DNA of 42,366 nt. Origin: Paracraurococcus ruber. GTDB lineage: Bacteria > Pseudomonadota > Alphaproteobacteria > Acetobacterales > Acetobacteraceae. The position numbers were made by a program, and so were the translations under genes. Location: positions 1 through 42,366 of the forward strand of contig NZ_SMOA01000032.1 of NCBI RefSeq assembly GCF_004353985.1, written 5' to 3'. A model generated the notes under the pieces. That model was not told the origin of the DNA and ran no database searches. It saw only the letters and a program-made list of their open reading frames with translations. Positions 25,662-34,497 of the stretch are shown piece after piece; position 1 is the first letter of the stretch, and each line of letters starts with the position of its first letter.

Positions 25662-26000
25662 TCAGCGCCTCGGGCTCTGCGTCGCCGGCGACGGCACCGT
25701 CGTGCCGGTGTTGGGCGACGTGCCCTGGGACTGCGACTGCGCGCCGCTCATCGCCGCGCCGGAGCCGAGATTGCCCTCGGGGCGGTGCCGCGCCTGGGTG
25801 TCGCTGGCGCCGGGCGGCGCCGGGCTGTGCAGTTGCGGCTGCGGCGTCGCCGCGCCCGGCTGGCCGGTGCCGCCGGATTGCGCCGCGGCACGGTCCATGG
25901 CGGCGCCCGACTGCGTGTTGCCCTCCGGCCCGCGCGGCTGCGCCAGCGCCGGTGCGGCCAGCAGCGACGTCGCCAGCATCAGGGCATAGGTCGTCTTCAT
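25662..26000 (-). CDS. Exported low-complexity protein with internal duplication
   Basis: The 112-residue protein has a clear Sec signal (MKTTYALMLATSLLAAPALA, cleavage after ALA) and a mature part rich in Gln, Pro, Ser, Gly and Ala with no cysteine. Two copies of a motif of the type R-x-PEGN-xx-SGAAM-x-AQS are present, at about 23-42 and 72-90, so the mature part looks like a duplicated disordered segment. GGAGG lies ahead of the start at 26000. No domain is recognised. It is convergent with the GMC gene and downstream of the flavin monooxygenase-containing minus-strand group but separated from it by 66 bp. Confidence 0.65.
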   Translation of the reverse strand: MKTTYALMLATSLLAAPALAQPRGPEGNTQSGAAMDRAAAQSGGTGQPGAATPQPQLHSPAPPGASDTQARHRPEGNLGSGAAMSGAQSQSQGTSPNTGTTVPSPATQSPRR

Positions 26001-26066
26001 GGCATTCCTCCGGGTCGAACCCGCCGTCCCAACGCGGCAGGCCGTCCCGGGTGACGCCGCTGCCGC

Positions 26067-27392
26067 TCAGCCTTCGAAGAAGCGGTTCCCCGGCCGAGGC
26101 AGGCCGAGATTCTCGCGCAGCGTCGTCCCTTCGTAGTCCCGCCGGAAGATCCCGCGCCGCTGCAGTTCCGGCACCACGCGGTCGACGAACTCCTCCAGCC
26201 CCTGCGGCAGGTAGGGGAACATCACGTTGAAGCCGTCGCAGGCTTCCGTCTCCAGCCATTCCTGCATCTCGTCCGCGATCATCGCCGGCGTGCCGACCAT
26301 GGCGAGGCCGGCGAAGCCGCCCAGGCGCTGCGCCAATTGCCGGACCGTCAGGTTCTCCCGCCGCGCCAGCCGGATCGCGCGCTCGCGCCCGCTCTTGCTC
26401 GCCTCGGTCTCCGGGATCTCCGGCAGCGGCCCGTCGGGATCGAATTTCGAGGCATCGACGCCGAGCGCCATGGAGAGCGACGCGATGGCGTTCGCGTAAT
26501 GCACCAGGCTGTCGAGCCTGGCGCGCTTGGCCCGCGCCTCCTCCAGGCTGTCGCCCACCACCACGAAGCAGCCGGGCAGGATCTTCAGGTGGTCCCGGTT
26601 GCGGCCGAGCCGGTCCATGCGGCCCTTCACATCGGCATAGAAGGCGCGCGCCTCCTCGATGGAGGAGGAGGCACCGAACACCGCCTCCGCCGTCTCGGCC
26701 GCGATCTGCCGCCCGGCCTCCGAGGCGCCGGCCTGCACGATGACCGGCCAGCCCTGCACGGGGCGCGCGATGTTCAGCGGCCCGCGGACCGACAACTCCT
26801 CCCCCTTGTGGCCCAGCACATGCATCTTCGCAGGGTCGAAGAAGAGGCCGCTGGGGACGTCCCGCACGAAGGCATCGTCGGCGAAGGAATCCCACAGCCC
26901 GGTGACGACGTCGTAGAATTCGCGCGCCCGCTTGTAGCGCTCGCCATGCGCCATATGCGCATCCTGGCCGAAATTCAGCGCCGCGTCGGGGTTCGCCGTG
27001 GTCACCAGGTTCCAGCCGGCGCGCCCGTTGGAGATATGGTCCAGCGACGCGAATTTCCGGGCGATGTGATAGGGGTCGTTGTAGGTGGTGCTGGCCGTGG
27101 CGATCAGCCCGATGCGCTCCGTCACCATCGCCAGCGCCGACAGCAGCGTCAGCGGCTCGAAGGAGGTGACGGTGTGGCTGCGCTTCAGCGCCTCCACCGG
27201 CATGTTCAGCACCGCCATGTGGTCGGCCATGAAGAAGGCGTCGAAGCGGCCTTCCTCCAGCTTGCGGATCAGCCGGACATAGGCGTTCAGGTTGAAATTG
27301 GCGTCCGGCCAGGCGCCCGGGTAGCGCCAGGCGCCGGTATGGATGCTGATGGGGCGCATGAACGCGCCGAGACGAAGCTGTTTCGCGGCCAT
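26067..27392 (-). CDS. NtaA/SnaA/DszA family FMN-dependent monooxygenase
   Basis: This is a bacterial-luciferase-fold enzyme that uses reduced flavin and oxygen to oxidise sulfur- or nitrogen-containing organic compounds, as in nitrilotriacetate or dibenzothiophene-sulfone breakdown. The 441-residue protein has family stretches LRLGAFMRPISIHTGAWRYP, FMADHMAVLN, SFEPLTLLSALA, ASTTYNDPYHIARKFASLDH, SNGRAGWNLVTT and PVIVQAGASEAGR. I chose Met at 27392, preceded by GGAGA at a good distance; Met at 27410 would add six residues. A flavin reductase partner is not in the window. The GST and a hydroxyacid dehydrogenase lie upstream on the same strand. Confidence 0.9.
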   Translation of the reverse strand: MAAKQLRLGAFMRPISIHTGAWRYPGAWPDANFNLNAYVRLIRKLEEGRFDAFFMADHMAVLNMPVEALKRSHTVTSFEPLTLLSALAMVTERIGLIATASTTYNDPYHIARKFASLDHISNGRAGWNLVTTANPDAALNFGQDAHMAHGERYKRAREFYDVVTGLWDSFADDAFVRDVPSGLFFDPAKMHVLGHKGEELSVRGPLNIARPVQGWPVIVQAGASEAGRQIAAETAEAVFGASSSIEEARAFYADVKGRMDRLGRNRDHLKILPGCFVVVGDSLEEARAKRARLDSLVHYANAIASLSMALGVDASKFDPDGPLPEIPETEASKSGRERAIRLARRENLTVRQLAQRLGGFAGLAMVGTPAMIADEMQEWLETEACDGFNVMFPYLPQGLEEFVDRVVPELQRRGIFRRDYEGTTLRENLGLPRPGNRFFEG

Positions 27393-27570
27393 CGGGGGGG
27401 TCTCCGCCATTGGCCGGCAGCCTAGCGCGGATTGCCCCGGTTCCACCCCTGCAGAACGCGGATAACCGCCATACCTGATCCGTATCGTCCGGCGGCGGGC
27501 CGGCGTGACAGCCGGCCGGCCGGATGGCGGCGCCGGGGGCGCGGCCGCGCAGCGGCGCCGCGTGCCGGCA

Positions 27571-28173
27571 TCAGGCGGCCGGCACGGACCCGGCCATGGA
27601 GGGGCGCGTCGCGAACCGCTCGAACCAGGCCGCCAGCTTCGGCCGGCCATGGCGCCAGCCGATATCCCCGAAGCGGAAATCCAGCCAGCCCAGGGCGCAG
27701 CCGATGCTGATGGTGCCGATGTCCACCCGGTCGCCGAAGCCCTCGGCCATGCCCTCCAGCACGTCCAGCGTGCCGGTCACCTTCTCCATCTGCCCGGCCT
27801 TCCAGGCGGCGGATTGCATCTCGGGCGTCCGCGTCACCGCCTCGTAGCGCAGCAGGATCCCGGCATCGAGGATGCCGTCGCCCATGCTCTGCTCGGTCAG
27901 CGCCCGCCAGCGCGCCGGGCCGGCGGCCGGGAAGATCCCGCCGCCCTTCAGCGCATCGAGGTATTCGCAGATCACCCGGCTGTCGAACAGCCTGATGCCG
28001 TCCTCCAGCAGCAGCGTCGGCACCTGGCCCAGCGGATTGTCGGCGACCACCGTGCGGTCGCGGTTGATTGGGTGCACCGCGCTCGGCAGGCGGTCCAGCG
28101 CGATGCCGAGTTCGGCGGCGACGACGGTCACCTTGCGGACGAAGGGCGATGCGGCGGAGAAATAGAGCTTCAT
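27571..28173 (-). CDS. Glutathione S-transferase family protein
   Basis: The 200-residue protein conjugates or reduces substrates with glutathione. The thioredoxin-like N-terminal domain (about 1-80) begins MKLYFSAASPFVRKV, with the catalytic-position serine in SPF. It contains NPLGQVPTLLLEDG, where the cis-proline binds glutathione, and LFDSRVICEYLD. The all-helical C-terminal domain follows. AGGAG precedes the start at 28173. The hydroxyacid dehydrogenase gene ends 13 bp upstream on the same strand, so the two are likely co-transcribed. A detoxification or dehalogenation-type role in the neighbouring catabolic group is possible but not shown. Confidence 0.9.
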   Translation of the reverse strand: MKLYFSAASPFVRKVTVVAAELGIALDRLPSAVHPINRDRTVVADNPLGQVPTLLLEDGIRLFDSRVICEYLDALKGGGIFPAAGPARWRALTEQSMGDGILDAGILLRYEAVTRTPEMQSAAWKAGQMEKVTGTLDVLEGMAEGFGDRVDIGTISIGCALGWLDFRFGDIGWRHGRPKLAAWFERFATRPSMAGSVPAA

Positions 28174-28186
28174 GCGTGGGGTCTCC

Positions 28187-29158
28187 TCAGGCTCGGGCGA
28201 TCTCGGCGTTGACCATGAAGGCGGGGTCGCGCCGCCCGTCCAGCACGTCCAGGATGTTCTGCGCCGCCTGCCGCGCCATGCGGGCCAGCCCTTCCTCGGT
28301 GCTGGCGGCGTTGTGCGGGCTGACGACGACATTGGGCAGGGCGAACAGGGGATTGCTGGCGTCGGAGGGCTCCACCTCCAGCACGTCCAGCCCGGCGCCC
28401 TGCAGCCGGCCGCCGCGCAGCGCCGCCACCAGCGCCGCCTGCGAGACGATCGGCCCGCGCGCCGTGTTCACCAGGATGGCGCCGGGCTTCAGCGCGGCGA
28501 AGGCGGCCTCGTCCATCAGGTGGCGCGTCGCGGGCGAGAGCGGGCAGTGCAGCGTCACCACATCGGCCTGGCGCAGCCCTTCGTGCAGGTCGCGCACCGG
28601 GGTGAAGCCATCGGCCGCGATGCGCGCGGGATGGAAGCCGGGATCCATGACCATGACCTCCATCCTGAAGGCCCGGCAGTAACTGGCCACCCGGCTGCCG
28701 ATGCGGCCATAGCCCACCACCAGCACGCGCCGCCCGGCCAGGTCCACCATGCGCGGGTCCGGCCCGTCCCACCAGCCGCCCGCGGCGACATGGCGGTGGT
28801 GGTCCAGCCCGCGGCGCGCCACGGCCAGCATCAGCATCATGGCGTGCTCGGCGACGCTCAGGTCGTTGGCGCCGTTGGTCACCATCACCGGGATGTCGCG
28901 CGCGGTGCAGGCGGAGATGTCCACCGTGTCGAAGCCGACGCCGTAGCGGGAGACAACCTTCAGCCGCGGCGCGACGGCCAGCGCCGCCTGGTCCACCTTC
29001 TCCAGCCAGCACAGCACGGCATCGGCCGAGGAAAGGTGCTGGTGGAATTGCTCCACCGGCGGGTCGTGCAGCGTGACGATGTCGAGGTCGCTGCGGGCAT
29101 CGAGCAGCGCCTGGCCGGCGGGGTGGAGCCTGCGGCAGAGCAGGATGCGGTTCGGCAT
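28187..29158 (-). CDS. D-2-hydroxyacid dehydrogenase, second copy
   Basis: This NAD-dependent 2-hydroxyacid dehydrogenase has 323 residues, a Rossmann motif GYGRIG (149-154) and the catalytic trio Arg234 (NTARGP), Glu263 (LEVEP) and His282 (SPHNAAST). It shares family architecture with the protein encoded at 10115-11047, but the two differ throughout and are not recent duplicates. VSRYGVGFDTVDISACTARD and TNGANDLSVAEHAMML are typical of phosphoglycerate-dehydrogenase-like members. It is the first gene of a likely operon with the GST (13-bp gap), perhaps extending to the monooxygenase. The substrate is unknown. Confidence 0.9.
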   Translation of the reverse strand: MPNRILLCRRLHPAGQALLDARSDLDIVTLHDPPVEQFHQHLSSADAVLCWLEKVDQAALAVAPRLKVVSRYGVGFDTVDISACTARDIPVMVTNGANDLSVAEHAMMLMLAVARRGLDHHRHVAAGGWWDGPDPRMVDLAGRRVLVVGYGRIGSRVASYCRAFRMEVMVMDPGFHPARIAADGFTPVRDLHEGLRQADVVTLHCPLSPATRHLMDEAAFAALKPGAILVNTARGPIVSQAALVAALRGGRLQGAGLDVLEVEPSDASNPLFALPNVVVSPHNAASTEEGLARMARQAAQNILDVLDGRRDPAFMVNAEIARA

Positions 29159-29225
29159 GGTTTGGCGGTTCCTCCGGGCGGCCTTGCGCCCATGGTGCCG
29201 CCGAACCGGGTGCGCGCGAAGGGGG

Positions 29226-29585
29226 TCAGCGCCGCCCGCGCCGCCCGCTGAAATGCCGTGGCCCGCCCCAGCCGCCGGCATGGAAGCCGCCGTAATGGCC
29301 GCGATGCCCGTGCCACCAATGGCCGCGCCCGACGCCGATGCCGAGCCCGACGGAAGGGCCCCACCAGCCCGGCCCCCAATATCCCGGGCCATAGGCATGG
29401 CCGGGCGCAATGGCCAGCACCTGCGGCGGCGGCGCGACCCAGGGCTGTTCCTCCGGCCCCCAGGGGGCGCCGTGGTCCCATTCGTGCTGGGCGAGTTGTT
29501 CGGGGTTCGGCAGGGGCGTGGCGGGCTGGCCGGCGCAGGCGGCCAGCAGCAGCGGGGCGGCGAGGGCGGCCATCCATCGTGGCAT
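29226..29585 (-). CDS. Small His/Gly/Trp-rich lipoprotein
   Basis: The 119-residue protein has a lipoprotein signal ending in a lipobox (PLLLAAC, cysteine at about residue 17), so it should be anchored in the outer or inner membrane. The mature part has a PNPEQLAQHEWDHGAPWG segment, then a glycine/tryptophan/histidine-rich region (YGPGYWGPGWWGP, GRGHWWHGHRGHYGG). It ends with the basic GRRGRR. The many histidines suggest possible metal binding, which is inference. Met at 29585 gives a normal-length lipoprotein signal; upstream in-frame Met codons at 29594 and 29612 are possible. No family was recognised. Confidence 0.6.
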   Translation of the reverse strand: MPRWMAALAAPLLLAACAGQPATPLPNPEQLAQHEWDHGAPWGPEEQPWVAPPPQVLAIAPGHAYGPGYWGPGWWGPSVGLGIGVGRGHWWHGHRGHYGGFHAGGWGGPRHFSGRRGRR

Positions 29586-29632
29586 CCCCCGCATATGGGC
29601 CTGCCGCGCCATCCGGTCAGCCCGCCGCCCGC

Positions 29633-30289
29633 TTACGCCGCGGCAATCTCGCCGCGCTCGATCACGAAGGTGCCCTCCACCAGCGGGCGGAGCAGTTCGG
29701 GGTTGCTCTCCGTGATCAGGATGGCGACCTCCGGCAGCGCCGCGTGCAAGCGCTTCAGCGCCTCCGCATACCGCAGCGCCAGCGCCGGGGCGAGGCCCTG
29801 GAAGGGCTCGTCCAGCAGCACCGCCCGCGTCCCGACCATCAGCGCCCGGCCCAGGGCCACCATCTTGCCCTGGCCGCCGGACAGGCCGGCGGCGCGGCGC
29901 GGCGCCAGGTCCTTCAGCTCCGGCAGCAGGGCGAAGACCGCGTCCAGCCGCCGCTGCACCTCGGCGGCGGGCAGCTTCAGCACCTGCGCCGGCAGCAGCA
30001 TGTTCTCCTGCACGGAGAAGCTGCCGAACAGCCGCCGTTCCTCCGGCGCATAGCCGATGCCGAGCGCGGCGCGGCGATGCGCCGGCAGCGCGGTGGTGTC
30101 CTGCCCGTCGGTGACGACCCGGCCGGCGCGCACCGGCAGCAGGCCCATCAGCGTGCGCAGCGTGGTGGTCTTGCCGGCGCCGTTGCGGCCGATGAGCGCG
30201 ACCCGGCCGCCCGGCGGCACCACGAGGTGGACGTCGCGCAGCACCGGCACGCCGGCGATGTCGACGGAGACGTCGTGCAGCTCAAGCAT
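29633..30289 (-). CDS. livF: Branched-chain amino acid-type ABC transporter ATPase LivF
   Basis: This is the second ATPase of a Liv-type importer. The 218-residue protein has Walker A GRNGAGKT (34-41), signature LSGGQ (136-140) and Walker B VLLDEP (157-162). GYAPEERRLFGSFSVQENM is characteristic of LivF, though the usual D-loop wording is changed (PFQGLAP). At 218 residues it is slightly shorter than typical LivF. It is the last gene of a five-gene minus-strand operon and overlaps livG by 8 nt. Liv family importers may carry branched-chain amino acids, amides, urea or aromatic acids, so the cargo is not certain. Confidence 0.92.
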   Translation of the reverse strand: MLELHDVSVDIAGVPVLRDVHLVVPPGGRVALIGRNGAGKTTTLRTLMGLLPVRAGRVVTDGQDTTALPAHRRAALGIGYAPEERRLFGSFSVQENMLLPAQVLKLPAAEVQRRLDAVFALLPELKDLAPRRAAGLSGGQGKMVALGRALMVGTRAVLLDEPFQGLAPALALRYAEALKRLHAALPEVAILITESNPELLRPLVEGTFVIERGEIAAA

Positions 30290-31130
30290 GGCCGGATTCC
30301 CTGGCGGGCAAGCCCGCCGGCGGCCCGGTCGGCGGCTCGATGCCGATGACGTCGCGCAGCACCGCCGGGTCCTTCAGCACGGTGGCCGGCGGGCCGAGGG
30401 CGGCGATGCGCCCCTGGCTCCAGACCGCGACGCGGTCGGCGAAGCGCTCCACCACCTCCATGTCGTGCTCGACGAAGACGGCGGTGACCTTCGCCTCCCG
30501 CAGCACCCGCACCAGCGTCTCCACCACGCCCATCTTCTCGGCCGCGGCGACGCCGCTGGTCGGCTCGTCCATCAGCAGCAGGCGCGGCTGCAGCGCCACC
30601 GCCATGGCGATGTCGGCCAGCTTGCGCGCGCCCTCGTTCAGCGCATCGGCGCGCTGCCCGGCCAGCGGCGCCAGGCCGAAGCGGTCCAGCACCGCCATCG
30701 CCTCCGTCCGCCAGGCCGGCCGCAGCAGCGGCGCCAGCGGCGACCACAGCCCGGCGCGGGCGGCGATGGCCAGCGCGGCATTCTCCAGCACCGTGTGCTC
30801 GGTGAACAGCTGGGGCAGCTGGAAGCTGCGGCCGATGCCGCGGGCGACGATGGCCCGCGGCGACAGGCCGAGGATCGGCTGGCCGTCATAGCTGATGCTG
30901 CCGGCCTGCGGGCGCAGGTAGCCGGTGGTCATGTTGATGAAGGTGGTCTTGCCCGCGCCGTTCGGGCCGATGATGGCGAGGAACTCGCCCGGCATGACGT
31001 CGAGGTCGATGCCGTCCGCCGCCTTGACGCCGCCGAAGGCGAGGCGGAGGCCGCGCGCCGAGAGCAGGGGCGCAGTCCCCTGGCGCGGCCGATCCACGGC
31101 CTCGTCCCCCGGCCGACCGGACGCGCTCAT
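30282..31130 (-). CDS. livG: Branched-chain amino acid-type ABC transporter ATPase LivG
   Basis: This is the first ATPase of the importer, with 282 residues. Walker A is GPNGAGKT (55-62), the LivG hallmark RSFQLPQLFTEHTVLENAAL begins near 101, and Walker B is LLLMDEP (184-190). The ABC signature is degenerate: LNEGARK (about 164-170) stands where LSxGxQ-like sequence is expected. The N-terminal extension of about 20 residues is longer than usual. The start at 31130 overlaps the livM stop by 4 nt and the end overlaps livF by 8 nt, so the cassette is translationally coupled. Confidence 0.92.
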   Translation of the reverse strand: MSASGRPGDEAVDRPRQGTAPLLSARGLRLAFGGVKAADGIDLDVMPGEFLAIIGPNGAGKTTFINMTTGYLRPQAGSISYDGQPILGLSPRAIVARGIGRSFQLPQLFTEHTVLENAALAIAARAGLWSPLAPLLRPAWRTEAMAVLDRFGLAPLAGQRADALNEGARKLADIAMAVALQPRLLLMDEPTSGVAAAEKMGVVETLVRVLREAKVTAVFVEHDMEVVERFADRVAVWSQGRIAALGPPATVLKDPAVLRDVIGIEPPTGPPAGLPARESGHA

Positions 31131-32137
31131 GCGCCCCGCCCCCGCAGCCGGCCCGACAGCATCCCCCAGATGCCGCCGGGGGCAAACAGGATGACCAGCA
31201 GCAGCACGCTGCCGAGGATGAGCTGCCAGGCCTCCGCCACCGCCGCCGCGGCATAGACCCGCACCAGCTCGAACCCGGCGGCGCCGAGGAAGGGGCCGAG
31301 CGCGCTGCCGGCGCCGCCGAGGATGGCGATGAAGACCAGCTCGCCGGAGGAGGTCCAGTAGGCGAGCTGCGGCGTGACGTGCCGGCTGGTCATCGCCACC
31401 AGCGCCCCCGCCGCGCCGCCCATCAGGGCGGAGAGGACATAGGCGAAGAGCAGCACGCGGCGGGCGGAGATGCCCATGAATTCCAGCCGCGTCTCCCGCG
31501 TCTTGATGCCCGCCAGCGCCCGCCCCATGGGGGAGCCGAGATAGGCCCGCACCAGCAGGCCGAAGCCGATGGCCAGCAGCAGGGCGAGGCCGAACATCAG
31601 CCATTCCTGGGTCTCGCGCCCCGGCACCGTGCCGGCGAAGCGCAGCGCGGCGACGCGGATGCCGTCGGTGCCCTTGGTGTAGTCGTAGAGCTTCTCGAGC
31701 AGCGAGTAGAGCACCATGGAGAGCGCGAGGTTGAGCATGCCGAAGAAGATGTCGCGGTAGCGCACGACGAAGAGCCCGACGGCGAGGCCGAGCAGCGTCG
31801 CCAGCAGCATGGCCAGCGGCAGCAGCAGCAGCACCTCCTCTATGCGGGGGGCGACGAAGGCGACGGTGTAGGCGCCGGTCGCCAGGAACATCGCATGCCC
31901 GAAGCTGACCTGCCCGGCGCGCAGCAGCAGCAGGATGCCGAGCACGGCGATGCCCTTGGCCAGCGCCAGGGTGAGGACGAATTTCAGCCAGGGCACCGCC
32001 CAGGCGACCAGGATGGCGGCGGCGGCGGCCAGCAGCGCCAGCGCCCCTTCCCGCGCCAGGGTGACGCCGGCCGGCCCCTGGGCGTGGACCTGGACATGGG
32101 CAGGGGCGGCGGCGGGGGCGTCCCGGTCCCCGCTCAT
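31127..32137 (-). CDS. livM: Branched-chain amino acid-type ABC permease LivM
   Basis: This is an inner-membrane permease of 336 residues with about eight to ten hydrophobic helices. Family stretches are LLRAGQVSFGHAMFLATGAY, GLFVVRYRDIFFGMLNLALS, ALAGIKTRETRLEFMGISARR and GALVAMTSRHVTPQLAYWTSSGELVF (split GALVAMTSRHVT and PQLAYWTSSGELVF). The N-terminus has an extra Ala/Pro-rich cytosolic segment. It overlaps livH by 4 nt and livG by 4 nt. It pairs with LivH to form the pore. Confidence 0.93.
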   Translation of the reverse strand: MSGDRDAPAAAPAHVQVHAQGPAGVTLAREGALALLAAAAAILVAWAVPWLKFVLTLALAKGIAVLGILLLLRAGQVSFGHAMFLATGAYTVAFVAPRIEEVLLLLPLAMLLATLLGLAVGLFVVRYRDIFFGMLNLALSMVLYSLLEKLYDYTKGTDGIRVAALRFAGTVPGRETQEWLMFGLALLLAIGFGLLVRAYLGSPMGRALAGIKTRETRLEFMGISARRVLLFAYVLSALMGGAAGALVAMTSRHVTPQLAYWTSSGELVFIAILGGAGSALGPFLGAAGFELVRVYAAAAVAEAWQLILGSVLLLVILFAPGGIWGMLSGRLRGRGA

Positions 32138-33069
32138 ACCCGGCGGGTTTCCAGCACGCCGAACAGGCCCTGCGGCCGGACCAGCAGGACGGCCACCATG
32201 ATGATGTAGGGCACCACGACCTCGAATTCCGGGGCGAAATAGACGGCGACGCTGCGGCCGAGGCCGATCAGCAGCGAGGTGAGCGCCGCGCCCTCGATCT
32301 GGCCGAGGCCGGCGGTCGCCACCACGGCGAAGGAGAGCACGATGGTCTGCGCACCGATCCCCGGCACCAGGGAAGTGGTGGGGGAGGCGAGCGCGCCGCC
32401 CAGCGCGGCCAGCGCCGCGCCGAAGGTGAAGGTCAGCAGCGTCACGCGGGCGGCGTCGATGCCCATGGCCATCGCCGCTTCCTTGTCCGTGGTCACCGCC
32501 ACGATCACCCGCCCGGTCAGCGTCCGCCGCAGGAACCAGGCGAGGCCGATGAGCGTCGCCAGCGCCACGCCGGGCAGCACGAAGAGCTGGTAGATGGTGA
32601 AGGGGATCACGTCGTCGCCGAAGGGCACGTCCACCGTGCCCAGCAGCTTCATCGGCAGGTCCTGCGAGACCGGCTGCACGCCCCAGATGAGCTTCTGCAC
32701 GTCCTCGAGGATCATGAAGAGCGCGAAGGTGACGAGGAGCTGCAGCACCTCCTCCTGCCCGTAGATCCGGCGCAGCACCAGCCGTTCCACCAGCGGGCCG
32801 AGCACGGCGCCGACCAGCGCCGCGGCCAGCACCAGCGCCGCATAGCCCGCCCAGGGCGGCAGGCCGGCCGAGGCGAAGGCCAGGCCGAGCGAGGCGGCGC
32901 TGTAGGCGCCGATGGCGAAGAGGCTGCCATGCGCCACGTTGACGATGCGCAGCACGCCGAAGACCAGGTTGAGCCCGACCGCCACCATGAAGACCAGCGC
33001 CGCGTAGGCGAGGCCGTCCAGCAGCGCGAGGCCGAGAAGCAGCGTGTTGTCGGCGAGCCAGTCCGCCAT
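32134..33069 (-). CDS. livH: Branched-chain amino acid-type ABC permease LivH
   Basis: This is an inner-membrane permease of 311 residues and the partner of LivM. Typical LivH features are the N-terminal GLAYAALVFMVAVGLNLVFG and RIVNVAHGSLFAIGAY. Further features are LVTFALFMILEDVQKLIWG, the coupling-helix region RRTLTGRVIVAVTTDKEAAM with GIDAARV, and VATAGLGQIEGAALTSLLIG. Its start at 33069 lies 10 bp after the receptor gene and its end overlaps livM, so all five genes form one operon. The cargo depends on the receptor and is not known. Confidence 0.93.
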   Translation of the reverse strand: MADWLADNTLLLGLALLDGLAYAALVFMVAVGLNLVFGVLRIVNVAHGSLFAIGAYSAASLGLAFASAGLPPWAGYAALVLAAALVGAVLGPLVERLVLRRIYGQEEVLQLLVTFALFMILEDVQKLIWGVQPVSQDLPMKLLGTVDVPFGDDVIPFTIYQLFVLPGVALATLIGLAWFLRRTLTGRVIVAVTTDKEAAMAMGIDAARVTLLTFTFGAALAALGGALASPTTSLVPGIGAQTIVLSFAVVATAGLGQIEGAALTSLLIGLGRSVAVYFAPEFEVVVPYIIMVAVLLVRPQGLFGVLETRRV

Positions 33070-33079
33070 GATGCCGGGC

Positions 33080-34396
33080 TCAGCCGGCGATCGGAGCGGG
33101 GACCTGCGCCAGCATCTCCGGCTTCAGCGTCTTCAGCCAGTCCACGCTCTTCTGCCCGACGGGGGTGGAGACCATGGCGGCGGGGAACATGATCATGTCC
33201 CGCGGCACGGCGAAGGGGAACCGGTCGTTGAAGCTGCTGAGGCCGACGATCTGGTCCTCCAGCCCCTGGCCGTCCTCCCGCAGGGTGATGGAGGAGGTGG
33301 GGGTGTCGAAGGTGAGGCCGCGGAAGGCGTTCGCCAGTTCCAGGTCGTTCGGCCAGCCGCCGCCCTTGGCCTGGATGGCGCGGCCGAGGCCGGCCTGCAG
33401 CGCGCTGATCGCCTGCGCCATGTGGTGGCAGGGATAGATCGGGTATTCGTTGTACTTCGCGCGGTAGGCATCGACGAATTTCGCCAGCCGCGCCGGGTCC
33501 TTCGGCTGCGGGTGGTTGTTCCAGTGGTCGCCGCGCGCGCCGATGACATGCCCGGCCGGCATGGTCCGGCCCAGCACCTGCATGGACGCCTCGGCGACCG
33601 GCAGGACGAAGGTGGACCGCTCGAAGAGCCGCCGCTCCGACGCCTGCCGCACCAGCGTGACCAGGTCGCCGCCCCAGCTCGTCGAGAGGATGACGTCCGG
33701 CCGCGCCGCCAGCAGCCGCGTCACCTCCGTGCTGTAGTCGGGCGCGCCGAAGCGGGGGAACATCTCCGCCACCACCCGCACGCCGGGCTTCAGCGCGTCC
33801 ATCGCCGCCTTCCACAGCTCCCAGGAATCGCGGCCCCAGGCATAGTCCTGGTTGATGACCGCCAGGGTGCGGAAATCCGGCTTGTGCTTCAGCAGGTAGA
33901 GCAGCGGCGCCAGCACCTCCGGCGTGCCGTAGCCCTGGGTGCGGAAGGCGTAGGGGTGCTTGCCTTCCTCGAAGATCCGCTGGGTGCCGCAGTCCCACAG
34001 CAGCGTGGTCTTGCGCATCTCGTCCGACAGCGGGGTGCAGGCGAGGCAGGAGCCGGAGGAGATGGAGGCGAAGACGACATACACGCCTTCGTTCTGCACC
34101 AGCCGGCGATACTCGCCGACCAGGTGGTCGGTGCCCGGCGCCTCGTCCACGAAATAGGCGCGGACCGGCAGGCCGGCGATGCCGCCCGCCTTGTTGATCT
34201 CCTCGAACAGCAGCTCCGCCGCCTGCCGCGCCGGCACGCCGAAGACCGAGGCGGCGCCGGAGAGGAAGGTGGTGATGCCGATGCGCAGCTCGGTCGGCCG
34301 GGCCTGGGCGCGGGCATTGCCGCCGGCCAGCAGCAGGCTGCCGGCGGTGGCGGCGGCGCCCAGCAGGGCGTCGCGGCGGGTGATGGCGTCGTTCAT
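33080..34396 (-). CDS. Liv-type ABC transporter substrate-binding protein
   Basis: This is the periplasmic receptor of the adjacent LivHMGF system. The 438-residue protein starts with a Tat-like signal (MNDAITRRDALLGAAATAGS, then LLLAGGNARA). The type I periplasmic-binding fold follows: LRIGITTFLSGAASVFGVPA, LLFEEINKAGGIAGLPV, YVVFASISSGSCLACTPLSD, INQDYAWGRDSWELW and DVILSTSWGGDLVTLVRQA. At 438 residues it is longer than classic LivJ, resembling receptors for amides or aromatic acids. It is the first gene of the operon, with a GGGAG ribosome site. It is divergent from pdxY. Confidence 0.92.
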   Translation of the reverse strand: MNDAITRRDALLGAAATAGSLLLAGGNARAQARPTELRIGITTFLSGAASVFGVPARQAAELLFEEINKAGGIAGLPVRAYFVDEAPGTDHLVGEYRRLVQNEGVYVVFASISSGSCLACTPLSDEMRKTTLLWDCGTQRIFEEGKHPYAFRTQGYGTPEVLAPLLYLLKHKPDFRTLAVINQDYAWGRDSWELWKAAMDALKPGVRVVAEMFPRFGAPDYSTEVTRLLAARPDVILSTSWGGDLVTLVRQASERRLFERSTFVLPVAEASMQVLGRTMPAGHVIGARGDHWNNHPQPKDPARLAKFVDAYRAKYNEYPIYPCHHMAQAISALQAGLGRAIQAKGGGWPNDLELANAFRGLTFDTPTSSITLREDGQGLEDQIVGLSSFNDRFPFAVPRDMIMFPAAMVSTPVGQKSVDWLKTLKPEMLAQVPAPIAG

Positions 34397-34497
34397 GGCG
34401 TTTCGCTCCCTGCGTCCGGCGCGGCCCGGCTGCGGCGGAGCATGCCGGGGCGCCAGAGGGGTGTGAAGGGGGGGGGTGTGAAGGGCGGAGCCCCCGG

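Noticed and set aside
34461-34486. Short direct duplication of GGTGTGAAGGG
   Set aside because: Two adjacent copies within a G-rich tract are easily explained by slippage, and nothing else supports a function.
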